Assembly: GCF_034366625.1 (NCBI RefSeq)
Contig: NZ_JAXMIH010000008.1
Location: 620,001-684,000, forward strand
Reading direction: 5' to 3'
DNA: 64,000 bases
From: Prosthecobacter sp.
GTDB taxonomy: Bacteria; Verrucomicrobiota; Verrucomicrobiia; Verrucomicrobiales; Verrucomicrobiaceae
This document shows positions 1 to 8,583 of this stretch, piece after piece. Numbering within the stretch: position 1 is the first letter of the stretch; every line of letters starts with the position of its first letter. The position numbers and the translations under genes are program-made. Below the pieces are notes generated by a model. The model was given only the letters and a program-made list of their open reading frames with translations, did not search any database and was not told the origin of the DNA.

Positions 1-761
1 GTGCGGCGCGAAAAACCCGCCGGCACGGCGCGGCCGGTGGGCACGAGCAGTTGCTCCGCCGTGGCCACGAAGTACCCTTGCGGCGAGACGCCGCTCTCCG
101 CGTTGGCACCGCCGTGGGGTTGCGGCATGTAAATTTTGCCCGCCTCGTCGTTGCGCCACACCTCTTTCCCGGTGGCGGCATCGTGGGCACGAATAAAGAT
201 GCCACCGGACTGCCACACGCCGCTCGCAAAGTACACGATGTCGTCATACACCACCGGCGCTCCTCGCATCGGCCAGCGCGAGACCATGCGACCATTGCCC
301 AGGATCATCTCGTCGGTCGTCCCGCAGCGCCACCGATCGATCAACCGCCCATCGGCCATCGACAGCGCGTAGAGATACCCATCGTCGCTGGCGGCGAAGA
401 CGCGGTCCTTCCACACGGTGGGCGCAAAGCGCACCGGTCCGTCGGTAAAGAACGACCAGCGCTCACGGCCCGTGGCGGTATCGAGTGCCGCCACGCGGCC
501 ATCCTCAGAGCTGCCGAAAAAGGCCAGCGACCCCGAAACCGTGACATCAAACGCGCGATCAAACATCATGCGGTCGTCGCGCGGCCACGCGGGGTTCGGG
601 CCGTGCAGCGGTCGGTAGCTCCAAGCTAGCGACAGTTCGCGCGGCAATTGCTCCGAGGTGTAGCCGCTGCGCTGAGCGTCGGCGCGATACGTGGGCCAGT
701 CGGCGGCGGTTGCCGTCGCGACCACGAAGAGGGTGATCGCCAGTGTGGAGAGGTGTTTCAT
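1..761 (-). CDS. PQQ-like beta-propeller protein, 3' partial (runs off the left edge)
   Basis: This frame is open from the ATG at 759-761 to the window edge, giving at least 253 residues; the C-terminus is missing. Residues 1-19 form a signal peptide with a hydrophobic core and an Ala-x-Ala-type end, so the product is exported. After it comes the typical opening of PQQ-like/BamB-like propellers (DWPTYRADAQRSGYT), followed by repeated blades of the type VAALDTATGRERWSF and IFIRAHDAATGKEVWRN. The family includes BamB-like scaffolds and quinoprotein dehydrogenase relatives; no heme c motif is visible in the part present. Such exported propeller proteins are abundant in Verrucomicrobiota and Planctomycetota. 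Substrate and activity cannot be read from this fragment. The gene reads out of the window, away from the DUF2200 gene, so its partners are unknown. Confidence 0.85.
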   Translation of the reverse strand, partial: MKHLSTLAITLFVVATATAADWPTYRADAQRSGYTSEQLPRELSLAWSYRPLHGPNPAWPRDDRMMFDRAFDVTVSGSLAFFGSSEDGRVAALDTATGRERWSFFTDGPVRFAPTVWKDRVFAASDDGYLYALSMADGRLIDRWRCGTTDEMILGNGRMVSRWPMRGAPVVYDDIVYFASGVWQSGGIFIRAHDAATGKEVWRNDEAGKIYMPQPHGGANAESGVSPQGYFVATAEQLLVPTGRAVPAGFSRR

Positions 762-938
762 GGCAGATAAAGAGGTGCCAACCACATGTTGACGAGAGAA
801 GTGTGAACGAAAGGAACTCCGTAAATCTCTCCGCCTGTCCGGGAGATCCCTCAGGGAGGTCCCATGATTCGTGGGTGCCGCCGCTGCGATGAACGTCACT
901 CCCGGTCCAACAGCCAGCGGTTCGCTGCGGTACCAAGA

Positions 939-1292
939 CTAGACCCGCAAAATCTTGTCCATCGACTTCCCCTTGGCTAGTTCATCAACCAATTTATCCA
1001 GGTAACGTATTTCCCGCATCGTCGGCTCTTGAATGTCTTCCACCCGGACGCCGCAAACGACACCTTTGATCAAAGCGCGGGAAGGATTCAGATTGGGAGC
1101 TTCCTGGAAGAAGGTTTCAAAATCCGTCTGCTCTTTCAGTTGTCCTTCCAACTCGTTCTGATTGTAGCCTGTCAGCCAGCAAATGATGGCATCCACTTCT
1201 GCCTTGGTGCGCCCCTTCTTTTCTGCCTTTGCGACATAGTAGGGATAGACACTCGCGAAGCTGGTTGTGAAAATGCGATGTTTTGTTGTCAT
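939..1292 (-). CDS. DUF2200 family protein
   Basis: This 117-residue protein is the full length of the DUF2200 family and starts with the family signature [25 protein letters not shown]. The central motif ICWLTGYNQ and the later [15 protein letters not shown] are also characteristic. It has no signal peptide or membrane segment, so it is predicted cytoplasmic. The family is widespread in bacteria and its function is unknown to me. It stands alone, between an exported propeller gene and the divergently transcribed sialidase gene, with only 56 bases to the latter, so both may share a promoter region. Start and stop are unambiguous, with ATG as the first in-frame start before the conserved motif. 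Confidence 0.85.
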   Translation of the reverse strand: MTTKHRIFTTSFASVYPYYVAKAEKKGRTKAEVDAIICWLTGYNQNELEGQLKEQTDFETFFQEAPNLNPSRALIKGVVCGVRVEDIQEPTMREIRYLDKLVDELAKGKSMDKILRV

Positions 1293-1348
1293 GTGGTTTG
1301 TGGTCGTAGAATGAAGTACGCCCTGCTCGCGACGTACTTGTCCAACTC

Positions 1349-2386
1349 ATGCACCGCCAACCATCACTCCCCGTGGGTCATTCGCCTGGAAGCTTTTCAG
1401 CAGCATGGCTTGTCGCCGCCTTGCTCTGGGTCTGCTCTACTGTGTCCGGCCAAGAGACAGGACTCTCTGCTCCCGTGCGCATTGAAACAGGCGTCAGCGG
1501 ACACATTCATCCGGCGCTATGCCGCAGCACGAAGGGCACGCTGGTGGCCACGTTCTGCAAGAAGGAATACATGCCGCATCTCATCACCCGTTCGACGGAC
1601 GGTGGCAGGACGTGGTCGCCGCCCACGCTGTTTCCGCCGACGGACAAGATCGCGATTTACCCGGGTTCGCTGACCACGTTGTCCGACGGCCGGCTGCTGC
1701 ACTGCTGGAATGTGTGGTTTGCGCCGGAGGAAAAGGTGAAGTCGCGCTACGTCGCCTATTCGCTGAGCAGCGACGACGGCCTGACGTGGAGCGCGCCGGT
1801 GAATCTGGCGAAAAATGCCGACCCGAAGATTCACAGCGTCATCCGTCATCCAATCGTCGAGTTGTCGCCGACGGCGTGGCTGCTGCCGCTGGCCGACCGC
1901 ACGGTGCGCTATGATCCGAAGACCGGAAAGGAGACCGCCTTTGGCGACGGGACGAGCCACGGTCTCGTGCCGTTCGTGCGTACGCCTGTCGGGACGCTCA
2001 TCAGCGGCAAAGGGCGGCGCTCCACCGATGGCGGCCAGACCTGGCAGGCCATCAAGCCCTTCCCGGATGTCTTCACGCAAGGCTGGCGTCATGAGATGAT
2101 GGGCCTGAACAACGGCTGGCTGCTCGCCTCGCAAATCGTCGGGCCGGGCATCGGCGGTGACGTGATCAACCTCATCGTCTCGCGCGATGATGGACAGACC
2201 TGGGATCTGGAGCATCCCGTGGAGTTCTACAACCCCGGTCGCCCCATCGGCGGACGTGCCTGCCCGCGCACGGTGGAGATCGACAGCGAGACGCTCGGCA
2301 CGATCTATTATGACACCGATGAAAAGCAGCCCGGTGGTTCCGGGGTGTTTTTCCGGACGATGAGAGGGGAAAGGCTGAGAAACTGA
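1349..2386 (+). CDS. Exported sialidase-family (Asp-box/BNR) glycoside hydrolase
   Basis: The 345-residue protein has an N-terminal hydrophobic segment (about residues 18-34) that looks like a signal peptide, so it is exported. Four Asp-box motifs (S-x-D-x-G-x-T-W) mark a six-bladed sialidase propeller: residues 82-89, 140-147, 224-231 and 277-284. Proteins of this kind remove or bind sialic acid or other sugars from glycans, or are uncharacterised exo-sialidase-like enzymes common in polysaccharide-degrading Verrucomicrobiota. I cannot place the full catalytic set (Arg triad, Tyr/Glu), so the substrate stays open. The last residues read into a purine-rich tract starting near 2360, and the natural C-terminus may have been altered there. 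No other carbohydrate genes flank it. Confidence 0.85.
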   Translation: MHRQPSLPVGHSPGSFSAAWLVAALLWVCSTVSGQETGLSAPVRIETGVSGHIHPALCRSTKGTLVATFCKKEYMPHLITRSTDGGRTWSPPTLFPPTDKIAIYPGSLTTLSDGRLLHCWNVWFAPEEKVKSRYVAYSLSSDDGLTWSAPVNLAKNADPKIHSVIRHPIVELSPTAWLLPLADRTVRYDPKTGKETAFGDGTSHGLVPFVRTPVGTLISGKGRRSTDGGQTWQAIKPFPDVFTQGWRHEMMGLNNGWLLASQIVGPGIGGDVINLIVSRDDGQTWDLEHPVEFYNPGRPIGGRACPRTVEIDSETLGTIYYDTDEKQPGGSGVFFRTMRGERLRN

Positions 2387-2465
2387 GAAACTGAAAAGCT
2401 GAAATGGGAAAGCAGAAAGTAGAGATGGGGAGAAGTTAGGAGTGATGGAGTGATGAGGTGGTAGT
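2360..2465 (+). repeat. Purine-rich low-complexity tract
   Basis: The plus strand here is almost entirely A and G, with an irregular repeat built on CTGAGAAA/CTGAAAA in its first half (about 2374-2404). It overlaps the last codons of the sialidase gene and fills most of the gap to the PEP-CTERM gene. I see no gene or terminator in the 2387-2536 gap. Confidence 0.5.
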
Positions 2466-2536
2466 GCCTCACCTTTAAGCGACGACTCACCCAACGAGGA
2501 CGATTCCCAACCACGGCAAACAACCGTCAACCATCG

Positions 2537-3169
2537 TCAACAACTGCAAACTCCTCTGCGTCTGCGGAACAGGCAGGTGATGCCGCCGAGGAGGAGCAGG
2601 AGGGCGCGGGAGGGTTCGGGAACAGCGGCGGTGTAGGCTTCGAGATTGTCCACGCCATGCAAAGCGTCCTGGGTGCTGGTGAGGGTGAAGGAGGTGAGCG
2701 AGGTGTCGGAGATGAAGCCGCGGAAGCCGTTCACATTGGAGGTGGGCAGGGTGTAGGTGGTGGCGGGGGAGCCGTCGAAAGCGACGAGAACGGTGGGGCC
2801 GACGAGGTTGGTGCCGTCAGGATGCACGTCGAAGCCAAACGCTTGGATGGGTGAGGCAAAGGTGAAGGTGGTGTCGTTGGTGGCATCGAGAAAGAGGCGC
2901 AGGTAGCCGCTACCATCGATGGCGTTGACCGGATTGCCGTTGGGGAAGAAGCCGTAGGCTTCGCCGGTGATGACGTAGGAGCCACGGTTGAGGGCGGCTG
3001 CGGTGTAGGTGCCGGAATTCATGTTGTCCACGATGTCGCCCACACCGCCGCCAGCGGCAGCTTCCCAAGAGGCGCGGTCGGAATAGAAGACGACGGCGGC
3101 TTGGATCGAGGCGGATCCGAGGGTCAGCAGAACCAGCAGGAGGATGGGGAGGAGGGAGCGTGCTTTCAT
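2537..3169 (-). CDS. PEP-CTERM sorting domain protein
   Basis: I chose the ATG at 3167-3169 (210 residues) because a clean signal peptide follows it directly (MKARSLLPILLLVLLTLGSA); an earlier ATG at 3208 would put 13 extra residues in front. The C-terminus has the full PEP-CTERM signal: VPEP motif, a hydrophobic segment (RALLLLLGGITCLF) and an Arg-rich tail. Proteins with this signal are processed by exosortase (EpsH/XrtA type) and displayed or released with exopolysaccharide. The body is beta-rich with Asn/Thr/Gly-rich sequence and no recognised enzyme motif. The exosortase is not in this window. The gene is a monocistron reading toward the sialidase gene. Confidence 0.88.
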   Translation of the reverse strand: MKARSLLPILLLVLLTLGSASIQAAVVFYSDRASWEAAAGGGVGDIVDNMNSGTYTAAALNRGSYVITGEAYGFFPNGNPVNAIDGSGYLRLFLDATNDTTFTFASPIQAFGFDVHPDGTNLVGPTVLVAFDGSPATTYTLPTSNVNGFRGFISDTSLTSFTLTSTQDALHGVDNLEAYTAAVPEPSRALLLLLGGITCLFRRRRGVCSC

Positions 3170-3315
3170 GATCGGAGGAAAGCTCCCGGTCCCAGGAGAT
3201 GAAGTCAACGCAGGCGGGTTAAGGGTAGGCTTAGGCGAGGCGAGCCATCCACAAGACGCACGCAGGCCGTGTGTGCCCAGTGGCCCGACGGGTGCTTGGA
3301 AGCCAGGGCGGCCGA

Positions 3316-3849
3316 TCAGCCAAGAAGTGAATGCACCGCCGCTTTCTTCAGGCGGTTCTTGGGCGCGGGGGATTCCAGTGGCTGGGTCAGAGACCTGGTA
3401 TCGCCTGCCGGGGCGGGCGGAGGTGTGGCCGCCAAGGCGACACAGCGCTCCTGCCAGGCGGCGGTGAGTTTGTGGGCGAGGGTCTCCATCTGATAGATTT
3501 CCTTCGCTTGAACCAGCAGGAGAGGGATCCCAGTGGCGTGGAAAACTTCGTTCACCAGCGTCCGGTCACGCAACTTGCTCGCGAGCTTGTCGGGGTTCTC
3601 ATCTTCGAACTCGATGGCGAGCATGGGCTGCCAGTCCTCTTTGCGGTAGATGAGGAAGTCGATGTGGCGCTGGCAGATCTTGTGGAAGCCAGAGAGGCTT
3701 TCGTAGTGGAGGAGCTCCGCGAGGCGCGGTTTGCATTGGATGTGACAGCGCTGGTAGGAGAGGTTTTCCAAGCAGGCGTGAAACAGAGACTCGGCCGGGG
3801 TGAGCAGGGGCTGGGGAGAGAAGGAGGACGCCGACGCAGAGAGCTGCAT
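3316..3849 (-). CDS. DUF2726 (nuclease-fold) domain protein
   Basis: The 177-residue protein carries a DUF2726-type domain: LTPAESLFHACLENL near residue 17, RLAELLHYE, then KICQRHIDFLIYRKEDWQPMLAIEFEDENP, matching the family pattern of His-x-Asp-Phe-Leu followed by a strand ending in Ile-Glu-x-Asp/Glu. The fold is related to PD-(D/E)XK nucleases and often appears in topoisomerase- or helicase-linked proteins; here it stands alone with a Pro/Ala-rich tail. Catalytic acids (Asp of HIDF, Glu of IEFEDE) are present, so activity on DNA is possible but untested. No signal peptide or membrane segment is seen. It is not in an operon with its neighbours. Confidence 0.75.
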   Translation of the reverse strand: MQLSASASSFSPQPLLTPAESLFHACLENLSYQRCHIQCKPRLAELLHYESLSGFHKICQRHIDFLIYRKEDWQPMLAIEFEDENPDKLASKLRDRTLVNEVFHATGIPLLLVQAKEIYQMETLAHKLTAAWQERCVALAATPPPAPAGDTRSLTQPLESPAPKNRLKKAAVHSLLG

Positions 3850-3977
3850 GACGGACTATTTATGGAAATTATAGAACAATTCAACTGCTGAATGATTTAA
3901 AGACGTCCTGAGGCGGGGAAACGGGAGGCCGTTTCACGGATCGCAGGATGAACCGGGCAGGCATGGGAAAGGGGCGC

Positions 3978-5504
3978 TCAAAACTGCACGCTGCGGGCGA
4001 AGTCGGCGAGATCGGAGTCAGGCGAGGTGCCGGGGACGACGGTGAGGCCAATGTAGGGGCCTTTTTGGAAGATCATGGCCTTGCCGCCGGAGTCGGAGAA
4101 GGTCAGGGCCTCGAAGCCGGCAGCGCGGGAGCTTTTCATGGCGAGGCCAAAGGTCCAGGACAGCACGCGGTAGGCGATGGATGCCTTGCGCATGGAACCG
4201 TAGTTGCCGATGAGCAGGCCTTTTTCCTGACCCTGGGCATTGCGGTACTGCGCCAGGGTGCCGCGCTCGGGAATGAGCATGCGGATCAACTGCAAGATCT
4301 GGCCGAGGGCCCGCACCATCTGCGGGTCCATGCCGCTCTGCGCCTGAGTGAGCGAGGAGGTGAGCTCGCTGCCGTTGAAGTTGGCCATGTTCGTCATGTT
4401 GTAGCCCGGTGGCGGGTAGGCGGGCAGCGCGCCGAAGGTGTCCACCACCTGCGGGTAATCGATGATGCCGCGGCCGTTGCCGACGCTGCCGGCGAGGCGC
4501 TGAGTGGCTTCGAAGCCGGCCGGTTGAGGGGTGTAGAGAATGACGATGTTGCCGGTGTTGGAATTGACGAGGATGTAAACAAGGATCGTGGCCGAACGCA
4601 CGGACCAGCCCTGGTAGGTTTGCCCCTGTGGACTCTGCAGGCGCGTGCCCTGCAACTGGCCGCCGGAACTCTGCGCCACACCCTGCGCCCACTGACCGGC
4701 GACGTTGGGATTGTTCGATTGCAGCACATGCACGTTCACCGGGGTGGAGGAGGGATCGCTGCGGTAGGTGGTGGAGGTCATCGTGGTGGCCGACTGCGGG
4801 ATGCTGCTGGTGTTGAGGCCGGGCGGCAGGGTGTTTGGCTGCGCGGCGACGGAAGAGCTTGCCCCTGGCTCGAAGGACTGGCTGACGACGCTGGTCGGCT
4901 CCATGCGGTTCGTGGCCGCCGGGTCCACCGGGAACTCGGTCAAGGTGCCGGCCATGCGTGGCGGGACGGAGGGCGCATTGCGCGGTGGCGCGGTGTAGGT
5001 GCCCATGCCGCCGCCAAAGAACAACAAGCCAACCACAGCGACGATGAGAACCACGAGGCCGAGGCAGCCGATCTTGAAACAGCCGCCGCCGCCCTTTTTG
5101 GTGGCCGGTGCCGGTGGTGGGGCCGCGGGCGTGATCTGCGGCTGCGCTGCGGGCGCGACCGGTGTGCCGCACTGCATGCAGAAGTTGTCAGCAGGCGTGG
5201 CGGGAGCGCCGCACTTCGGGCAGAGGCGCGGGACTGCGGCCATGTGCACATTGGGCAGCGGTGGCGGAGGGGCGGGGGCCGCGTCCGCCATTGCCTGACC
5301 GGCCACGGCAGTTTGTCCGCCACTGCCCATGCCGATCAACCACATCACACCGCCGATGACGATGGCGGCGATGGCCGCTGCGGTGCTGTTTTCGCCAAAG
5401 ACGTTGAAGATCTTCAACTGCATCCCGGTCACCGAGGGCAGAACCAGTGCGATGACACCGTAGGCGATGAAGACCGCGCCCCATTGTTTGAGTTTCGTGC
5501 TCAT
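3978..5504 (-). CDS. Zinc-ribbon membrane protein, uncharacterised
   Basis: The 508-residue protein has two N-terminal membrane segments (about residues 8-26 and 42-59), a Pro/Ala linker, a zinc ribbon with ligands C95, C98, C109 and C112, another Pro/Ala linker and a third membrane segment near 142-168 preceded by a Gly/Lys-rich stretch. The remaining 330 residues are soluble, with a Thr/Ser/Pro-rich linker and a folded C-terminal half that ends near SVQF. The C-terminal half resembles no enzyme I know. The layout (zinc ribbon, Pro-rich linker, membrane helix, extracytoplasmic domain) is repeated in the cluster at 7.4-14.9 kb, so it may be related, though it is on the opposite strand. The large plus-strand reading frame across this region is its shadow. 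Confidence 0.75.
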   Translation of the reverse strand: MSTKLKQWGAVFIAYGVIALVLPSVTGMQLKIFNVFGENSTAAAIAAIVIGGVMWLIGMGSGGQTAVAGQAMADAAPAPPPPLPNVHMAAVPRLCPKCGAPATPADNFCMQCGTPVAPAAQPQITPAAPPPAPATKKGGGGCFKIGCLGLVVLIVAVVGLLFFGGGMGTYTAPPRNAPSVPPRMAGTLTEFPVDPAATNRMEPTSVVSQSFEPGASSSVAAQPNTLPPGLNTSSIPQSATTMTSTTYRSDPSSTPVNVHVLQSNNPNVAGQWAQGVAQSSGGQLQGTRLQSPQGQTYQGWSVRSATILVYILVNSNTGNIVILYTPQPAGFEATQRLAGSVGNGRGIIDYPQVVDTFGALPAYPPPGYNMTNMANFNGSELTSSLTQAQSGMDPQMVRALGQILQLIRMLIPERGTLAQYRNAQGQEKGLLIGNYGSMRKASIAYRVLSWTFGLAMKSSRAAGFEALTFSDSGGKAMIFQKGPYIGLTVVPGTSPDSDLADFARSVQF

Positions 5505-5601
5505 GACGGCGCGGATTGTGAGCAGGCCGCCAGATCAATGCAAGCACGCATCCTCCAAACGATGCTGGACATGACGCGCTCGGTTTGGCACGCTGGCCGC
5601 A

Positions 5602-6219
5602 ATGGAAGAAAATTCCTCTCCCAAGACATGGCTCCTCGCGGTGGGCGTCATCACCGCATCTCTCAGCGGCGTGGCACTGCTGTTGCATGCATTCGCCGGG
5701 GTGCATCTCGCCTTCACGGTGATCGTGATGACACCGCTCACGGTGGTGCTGCTGGCCGCGATGATAGCAGGCAGACGCATCCAGGGACGCGAGGTGTTTC
5801 TCCAGCGCGTGTGGGGCGGGGCCTTCGCGGGGCTGATGGGCCTCATCGCCTACGATGTGATTCGCTGGCTGATCATGCTCAGCGGCATGGTGCCGTTCAA
5901 TCCCTTCCGCGCCATCGAGGTCTTCGGCCTGCTCATCCTGAAATCCGATGTGGACACGCCGCTCACCAAGACCGTGGGCTGGCTGTTTCACACCTGGAAC
6001 GGCCTGACGTTCGCGATCATGTTCACGCTGGCGTTTGGCCGTGGCAAAATCTGGCAGGCGGTGGTGTGGAGCCTGGTGCTGGAGGCGGCGATGATCGTCA
6101 CTTATCCTTCCATGCTGCGGGTGAAACTGGACTGGCCCTTCCTCAGCATCAGCATCATCGGCCACATCGCCTACGGGCTTGCGCTGGGATACACGGCACG
6201 GGGCGCGGTGAAACGATGA
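5602..6219 (+). CDS. Multi-pass membrane protein, uncharacterised
   Basis: The 205-residue protein is almost all membrane: about five hydrophobic segments can be seen (near residues 9-30, 35-55, 70-95, 128-145 and 150-200). I do not recognise the family. Its stop codon overlaps the start of the next gene in an ATGA arrangement at 6216-6219, so the two are translationally coupled and the proteins probably act together. The ATG at 5602 is the first start in the frame after the upstream divergent gene, 97 bases from that gene's start. No regulatory motif was recognised upstream. Confidence 0.7.
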   Translation: MEENSSPKTWLLAVGVITASLSGVALLLHAFAGVHLAFTVIVMTPLTVVLLAAMIAGRRIQGREVFLQRVWGGAFAGLMGLIAYDVIRWLIMLSGMVPFNPFRAIEVFGLLILKSDVDTPLTKTVGWLFHTWNGLTFAIMFTLAFGRGKIWQAVVWSLVLEAAMIVTYPSMLRVKLDWPFLSISIIGHIAYGLALGYTARGAVKR

Positions 6220-7373
6220 CGACCGCCGCATTCATCCTTGCCGACCTCGGACTGGAGCGCAGCGTGTACGCGGAGCGCGGGCTGATCGCGCTGGCCATCA
6301 TCGCATGCGCGCTCGGCAGCATCAGTACCCTGCGCTGGTGGTTGCAACCTCCGGCAGGTGATCGCACCGCCGGGGAGCATGAACGCGGCTGGCCGTTCAT
6401 GCGGCGGACGCTCATCGGTGTGGGCCAGACAGCGGCGGGTGTGCTCGCCGTGCTGTTGTTTGCAAGGCTGACGCTTCCCGCCCCGCAAAGGCCCGAAGGC
6501 TGGTTGCTGATCTCGCCGCCGAATGAAATCAGCACGCTCGCGTTGCAGGGCGACACACTCTGGGCGGGTGGACGCGAAGGATTGTTCGCCATCGATCGCA
6601 AGAGCGCTGCGCTCATCGACACCCCGCTGCGCTCGCGCGATCTGCGCGCCGTGCGTGCGCTGATTGTGGAAGGTGAGACGTTGTGGATCGGCTGCAAGGC
6701 GGGTGTGTTTCGTTGGAACGGGCAGCAGCTCGACAAGCTGCTGCCGCCCTCGCAAGCGGACACCGGCCCCATCACCGCGCTGCGACGCACACGCGATGGC
6801 GCGATGTGGATCGGTGCGACGCTGGGCGCGTGGCGTTTGACCGCAGATCAATGGCAATGGTTTGGCGAGAAGGAAGGGCTGCGCCTGCCGATGGTGGACA
6901 CGATCTATGAAGACAAGAACGGAGCGCTGTGGTTCGCCTCGAAGGAACCGGAGGCACCGGGGCTGTGGCGGCGCGAGGGTGAGAAGTGGACGCTGTTCGA
7001 TGCCTCTTCCGGCCTGGCGCATCCGGCCGTCAATGACATCCGCGAGGATCATCAGGGCACTTTGTGGATCGCCTGTGGTTTCGGCGCGGGTGGCGCGGCG
7101 TATCGATTCGAGAACGGCAGGCTCTCTGCTCCCTTTGAAATTCGGGGACTGAGCCGGTCCAAGATCCGGTCGCTTTTTCAAGACACGGAGCAACGTCTGT
7201 GGTTCTGCTCCGAGTTCGAAGGCGTCGCCATTCTGGACGGCACAAACTGGCGTCGGCTCACGCTGAACGAAGGGCTCCCTGGCAACGAGATCAAGGTGAT
7301 GCTCGAAGATGGCGATGGCACGCTCTGGCTAGGCAATGAACACGGGCTGGGGCGCATCATCGACTTCAAATAA
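6216..7373 (+). CDS. Membrane-anchored two-component-regulator-type propeller protein
   Basis: The start is the ATG that overlaps the upstream stop; the much longer open frame upstream of it lies antisense to another gene and is not coding. The 385-residue protein has two N-terminal membrane segments (about residues 21-40 and 66-86). The rest is a beta-propeller made of repeats of the Reg_prop type found in hybrid two-component sensors: blades such as GDTLWAGGREGLFAI, DGAMWIGATLGAW, NGALWFAS, QGTLWIACG and DGTLWLGNEHGLG. No kinase, receiver or output domain follows, so it may be a stand-alone extracytoplasmic sensor or scaffold. It is coupled to the unknown membrane protein before it. Confidence 0.8.
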   Translation: MTTAAFILADLGLERSVYAERGLIALAIIACALGSISTLRWWLQPPAGDRTAGEHERGWPFMRRTLIGVGQTAAGVLAVLLFARLTLPAPQRPEGWLLISPPNEISTLALQGDTLWAGGREGLFAIDRKSAALIDTPLRSRDLRAVRALIVEGETLWIGCKAGVFRWNGQQLDKLLPPSQADTGPITALRRTRDGAMWIGATLGAWRLTADQWQWFGEKEGLRLPMVDTIYEDKNGALWFASKEPEAPGLWRREGEKWTLFDASSGLAHPAVNDIREDHQGTLWIACGFGAGGAAYRFENGRLSAPFEIRGLSRSKIRSLFQDTEQRLWFCSEFEGVAILDGTNWRRLTLNEGLPGNEIKVMLEDGDGTLWLGNEHGLGRIIDFK

Positions 7374-7425
7374 AACTGCAAAACAGGCTTGCTACCGCGC
7401 GGGGGATTCTTTTTACTCCTGCTTC

Positions 7426-8565
7426 ATGGGCCGCTGTACGAAATGTGGACGGGAATTGCCGCCACAGGGCAAGTTTTGCCCTGGATGTGGCGCAACCATT
7501 GGAGATGCGCCGACACAAGCAGCAGCCAGCGTGGCACCGGCAGGCGCGGAGAAAAAGATCTTCGGTTTTTCCCGCTGGGATGCCGCCGCCATCGTTGGCG
7601 CCGCTCTCAGCGCGTTCGGCTGGCATTTCTGGACGACGCTGGATCCGAATGCGGGCAGGGATGGCTTCACGCAGCTCTACATCCTGGGTTTCACCGCCGC
7701 AGTGATTTTTCTGCGCAAGCCGATCGACGCCCTGCTGGCGCCGGTTTACGCGTTGACGAAACACATCCCGCGCCTGGTGTTGATCGGCATCGCGCTCGCA
7801 CTGCCGTATTTTTTAGCCCACTACTTTTACAAACAGGGCCACAGCAACTATCCCCTGATGCATAAAAGCATCGCCTGGGGCACCATCCTTCCCTACATCC
7901 TGCTGCGCATCCCAGGGGGGGGCGCGGGCGGTATGCGCAACCTCACCGCCGCCACCCCCGGCTGGGTGTTGCTGGGGCTCATCGCCGCCATGTGGCTCGG
8001 TGATTCGGCGGTTCTTTTCGCCCACGACTTCGCCGACGATTTCACGCGCATCGAGGACGGCTTGCGCACGCCTGGCTGGGCTGAGACCATCGCCGGCACG
8101 ACGGCGACAGCGATCAATGTGCTGGTGAACGGCTCGCTCGTGTTTCAGCAGCCGGGCAAGCCCGGACCGGACGGCGAGGAGCCCACCCAATACACCATGG
8201 ACATCCGCACCGAAGACCAGCGCACCTCCCTCGGCGCCGATGGTGAGGATCGCCTGTGGATGTACGCGAAGGTCATGTGCAGCAAGGCCAGTGTGAACGC
8301 GCAGGGCCTGACCAACGCGATCAGTTTCACCTTCGGCGGCAGCAAATATGCCGGCTGGATGTCCATCAACTCCACCCAAGCCCACAGCGGTTACAAAGCA
8401 GTGCTGCTCGCCTGTACGCCCCCGAGTCCCGACGTGGACATCGAGGAGGGCGCGAAGGTCATTGTCACCGTCGCCGGAGCCACCGCCGACGGCCAGCCGA
8501 TGCATGGCGATGTCACCCTTGACCTCGATCCGCCGCTGAAGGTGGACATCGAAGTCCTCGCCTAA
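7426..8565 (+). CDS. Zinc-ribbon membrane protein with C-terminal beta domain (first gene of unknown cluster)
   Basis: I place the start at the ATG at 7426 because the zinc ribbon begins directly after it; the in-frame upstream starts overlap the previous gene. The 379-residue product has a zinc ribbon with C4, C7, C18 and C21, a short Ala/Pro linker, then about five membrane segments (residues 50-245) and a soluble C-terminal part (about residues 225-379) rich in Val/Thr/Asp that looks like an Ig-like beta domain (for example DVTLDLDPPLKVDIEV at the end). I recognise no family. It is followed after 18 bases by the 1536-residue gene, and the two are probably cotranscribed. Confidence 0.72.
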   Translation: MGRCTKCGRELPPQGKFCPGCGATIGDAPTQAAASVAPAGAEKKIFGFSRWDAAAIVGAALSAFGWHFWTTLDPNAGRDGFTQLYILGFTAAVIFLRKPIDALLAPVYALTKHIPRLVLIGIALALPYFLAHYFYKQGHSNYPLMHKSIAWGTILPYILLRIPGGGAGGMRNLTAATPGWVLLGLIAAMWLGDSAVLFAHDFADDFTRIEDGLRTPGWAETIAGTTATAINVLVNGSLVFQQPGKPGPDGEEPTQYTMDIRTEDQRTSLGADGEDRLWMYAKVMCSKASVNAQGLTNAISFTFGGSKYAGWMSINSTQAHSGYKAVLLACTPPSPDVDIEEGAKVIVTVAGATADGQPMHGDVTLDLDPPLKVDIEVLA

Positions 8566-8583
8566 CCTCTCCACTCACTCCCC

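Noticed and set aside
559..936. 125-codon minus-strand frame near the left end
   Set aside because: The true frame in this region starts at 761 with a signal peptide and PQQ-like blades; this one overlaps it out of frame.
3948..6215. Upstream 756 codons of a long plus-strand open frame that ends at 7373
   Set aside because: It lies antisense to the zinc-ribbon membrane gene and out of frame with the membrane gene at 5602. It is Gly/His/Arg-rich, as shadow frames of GC-rich genes are. Only the part from 6216 is coding.
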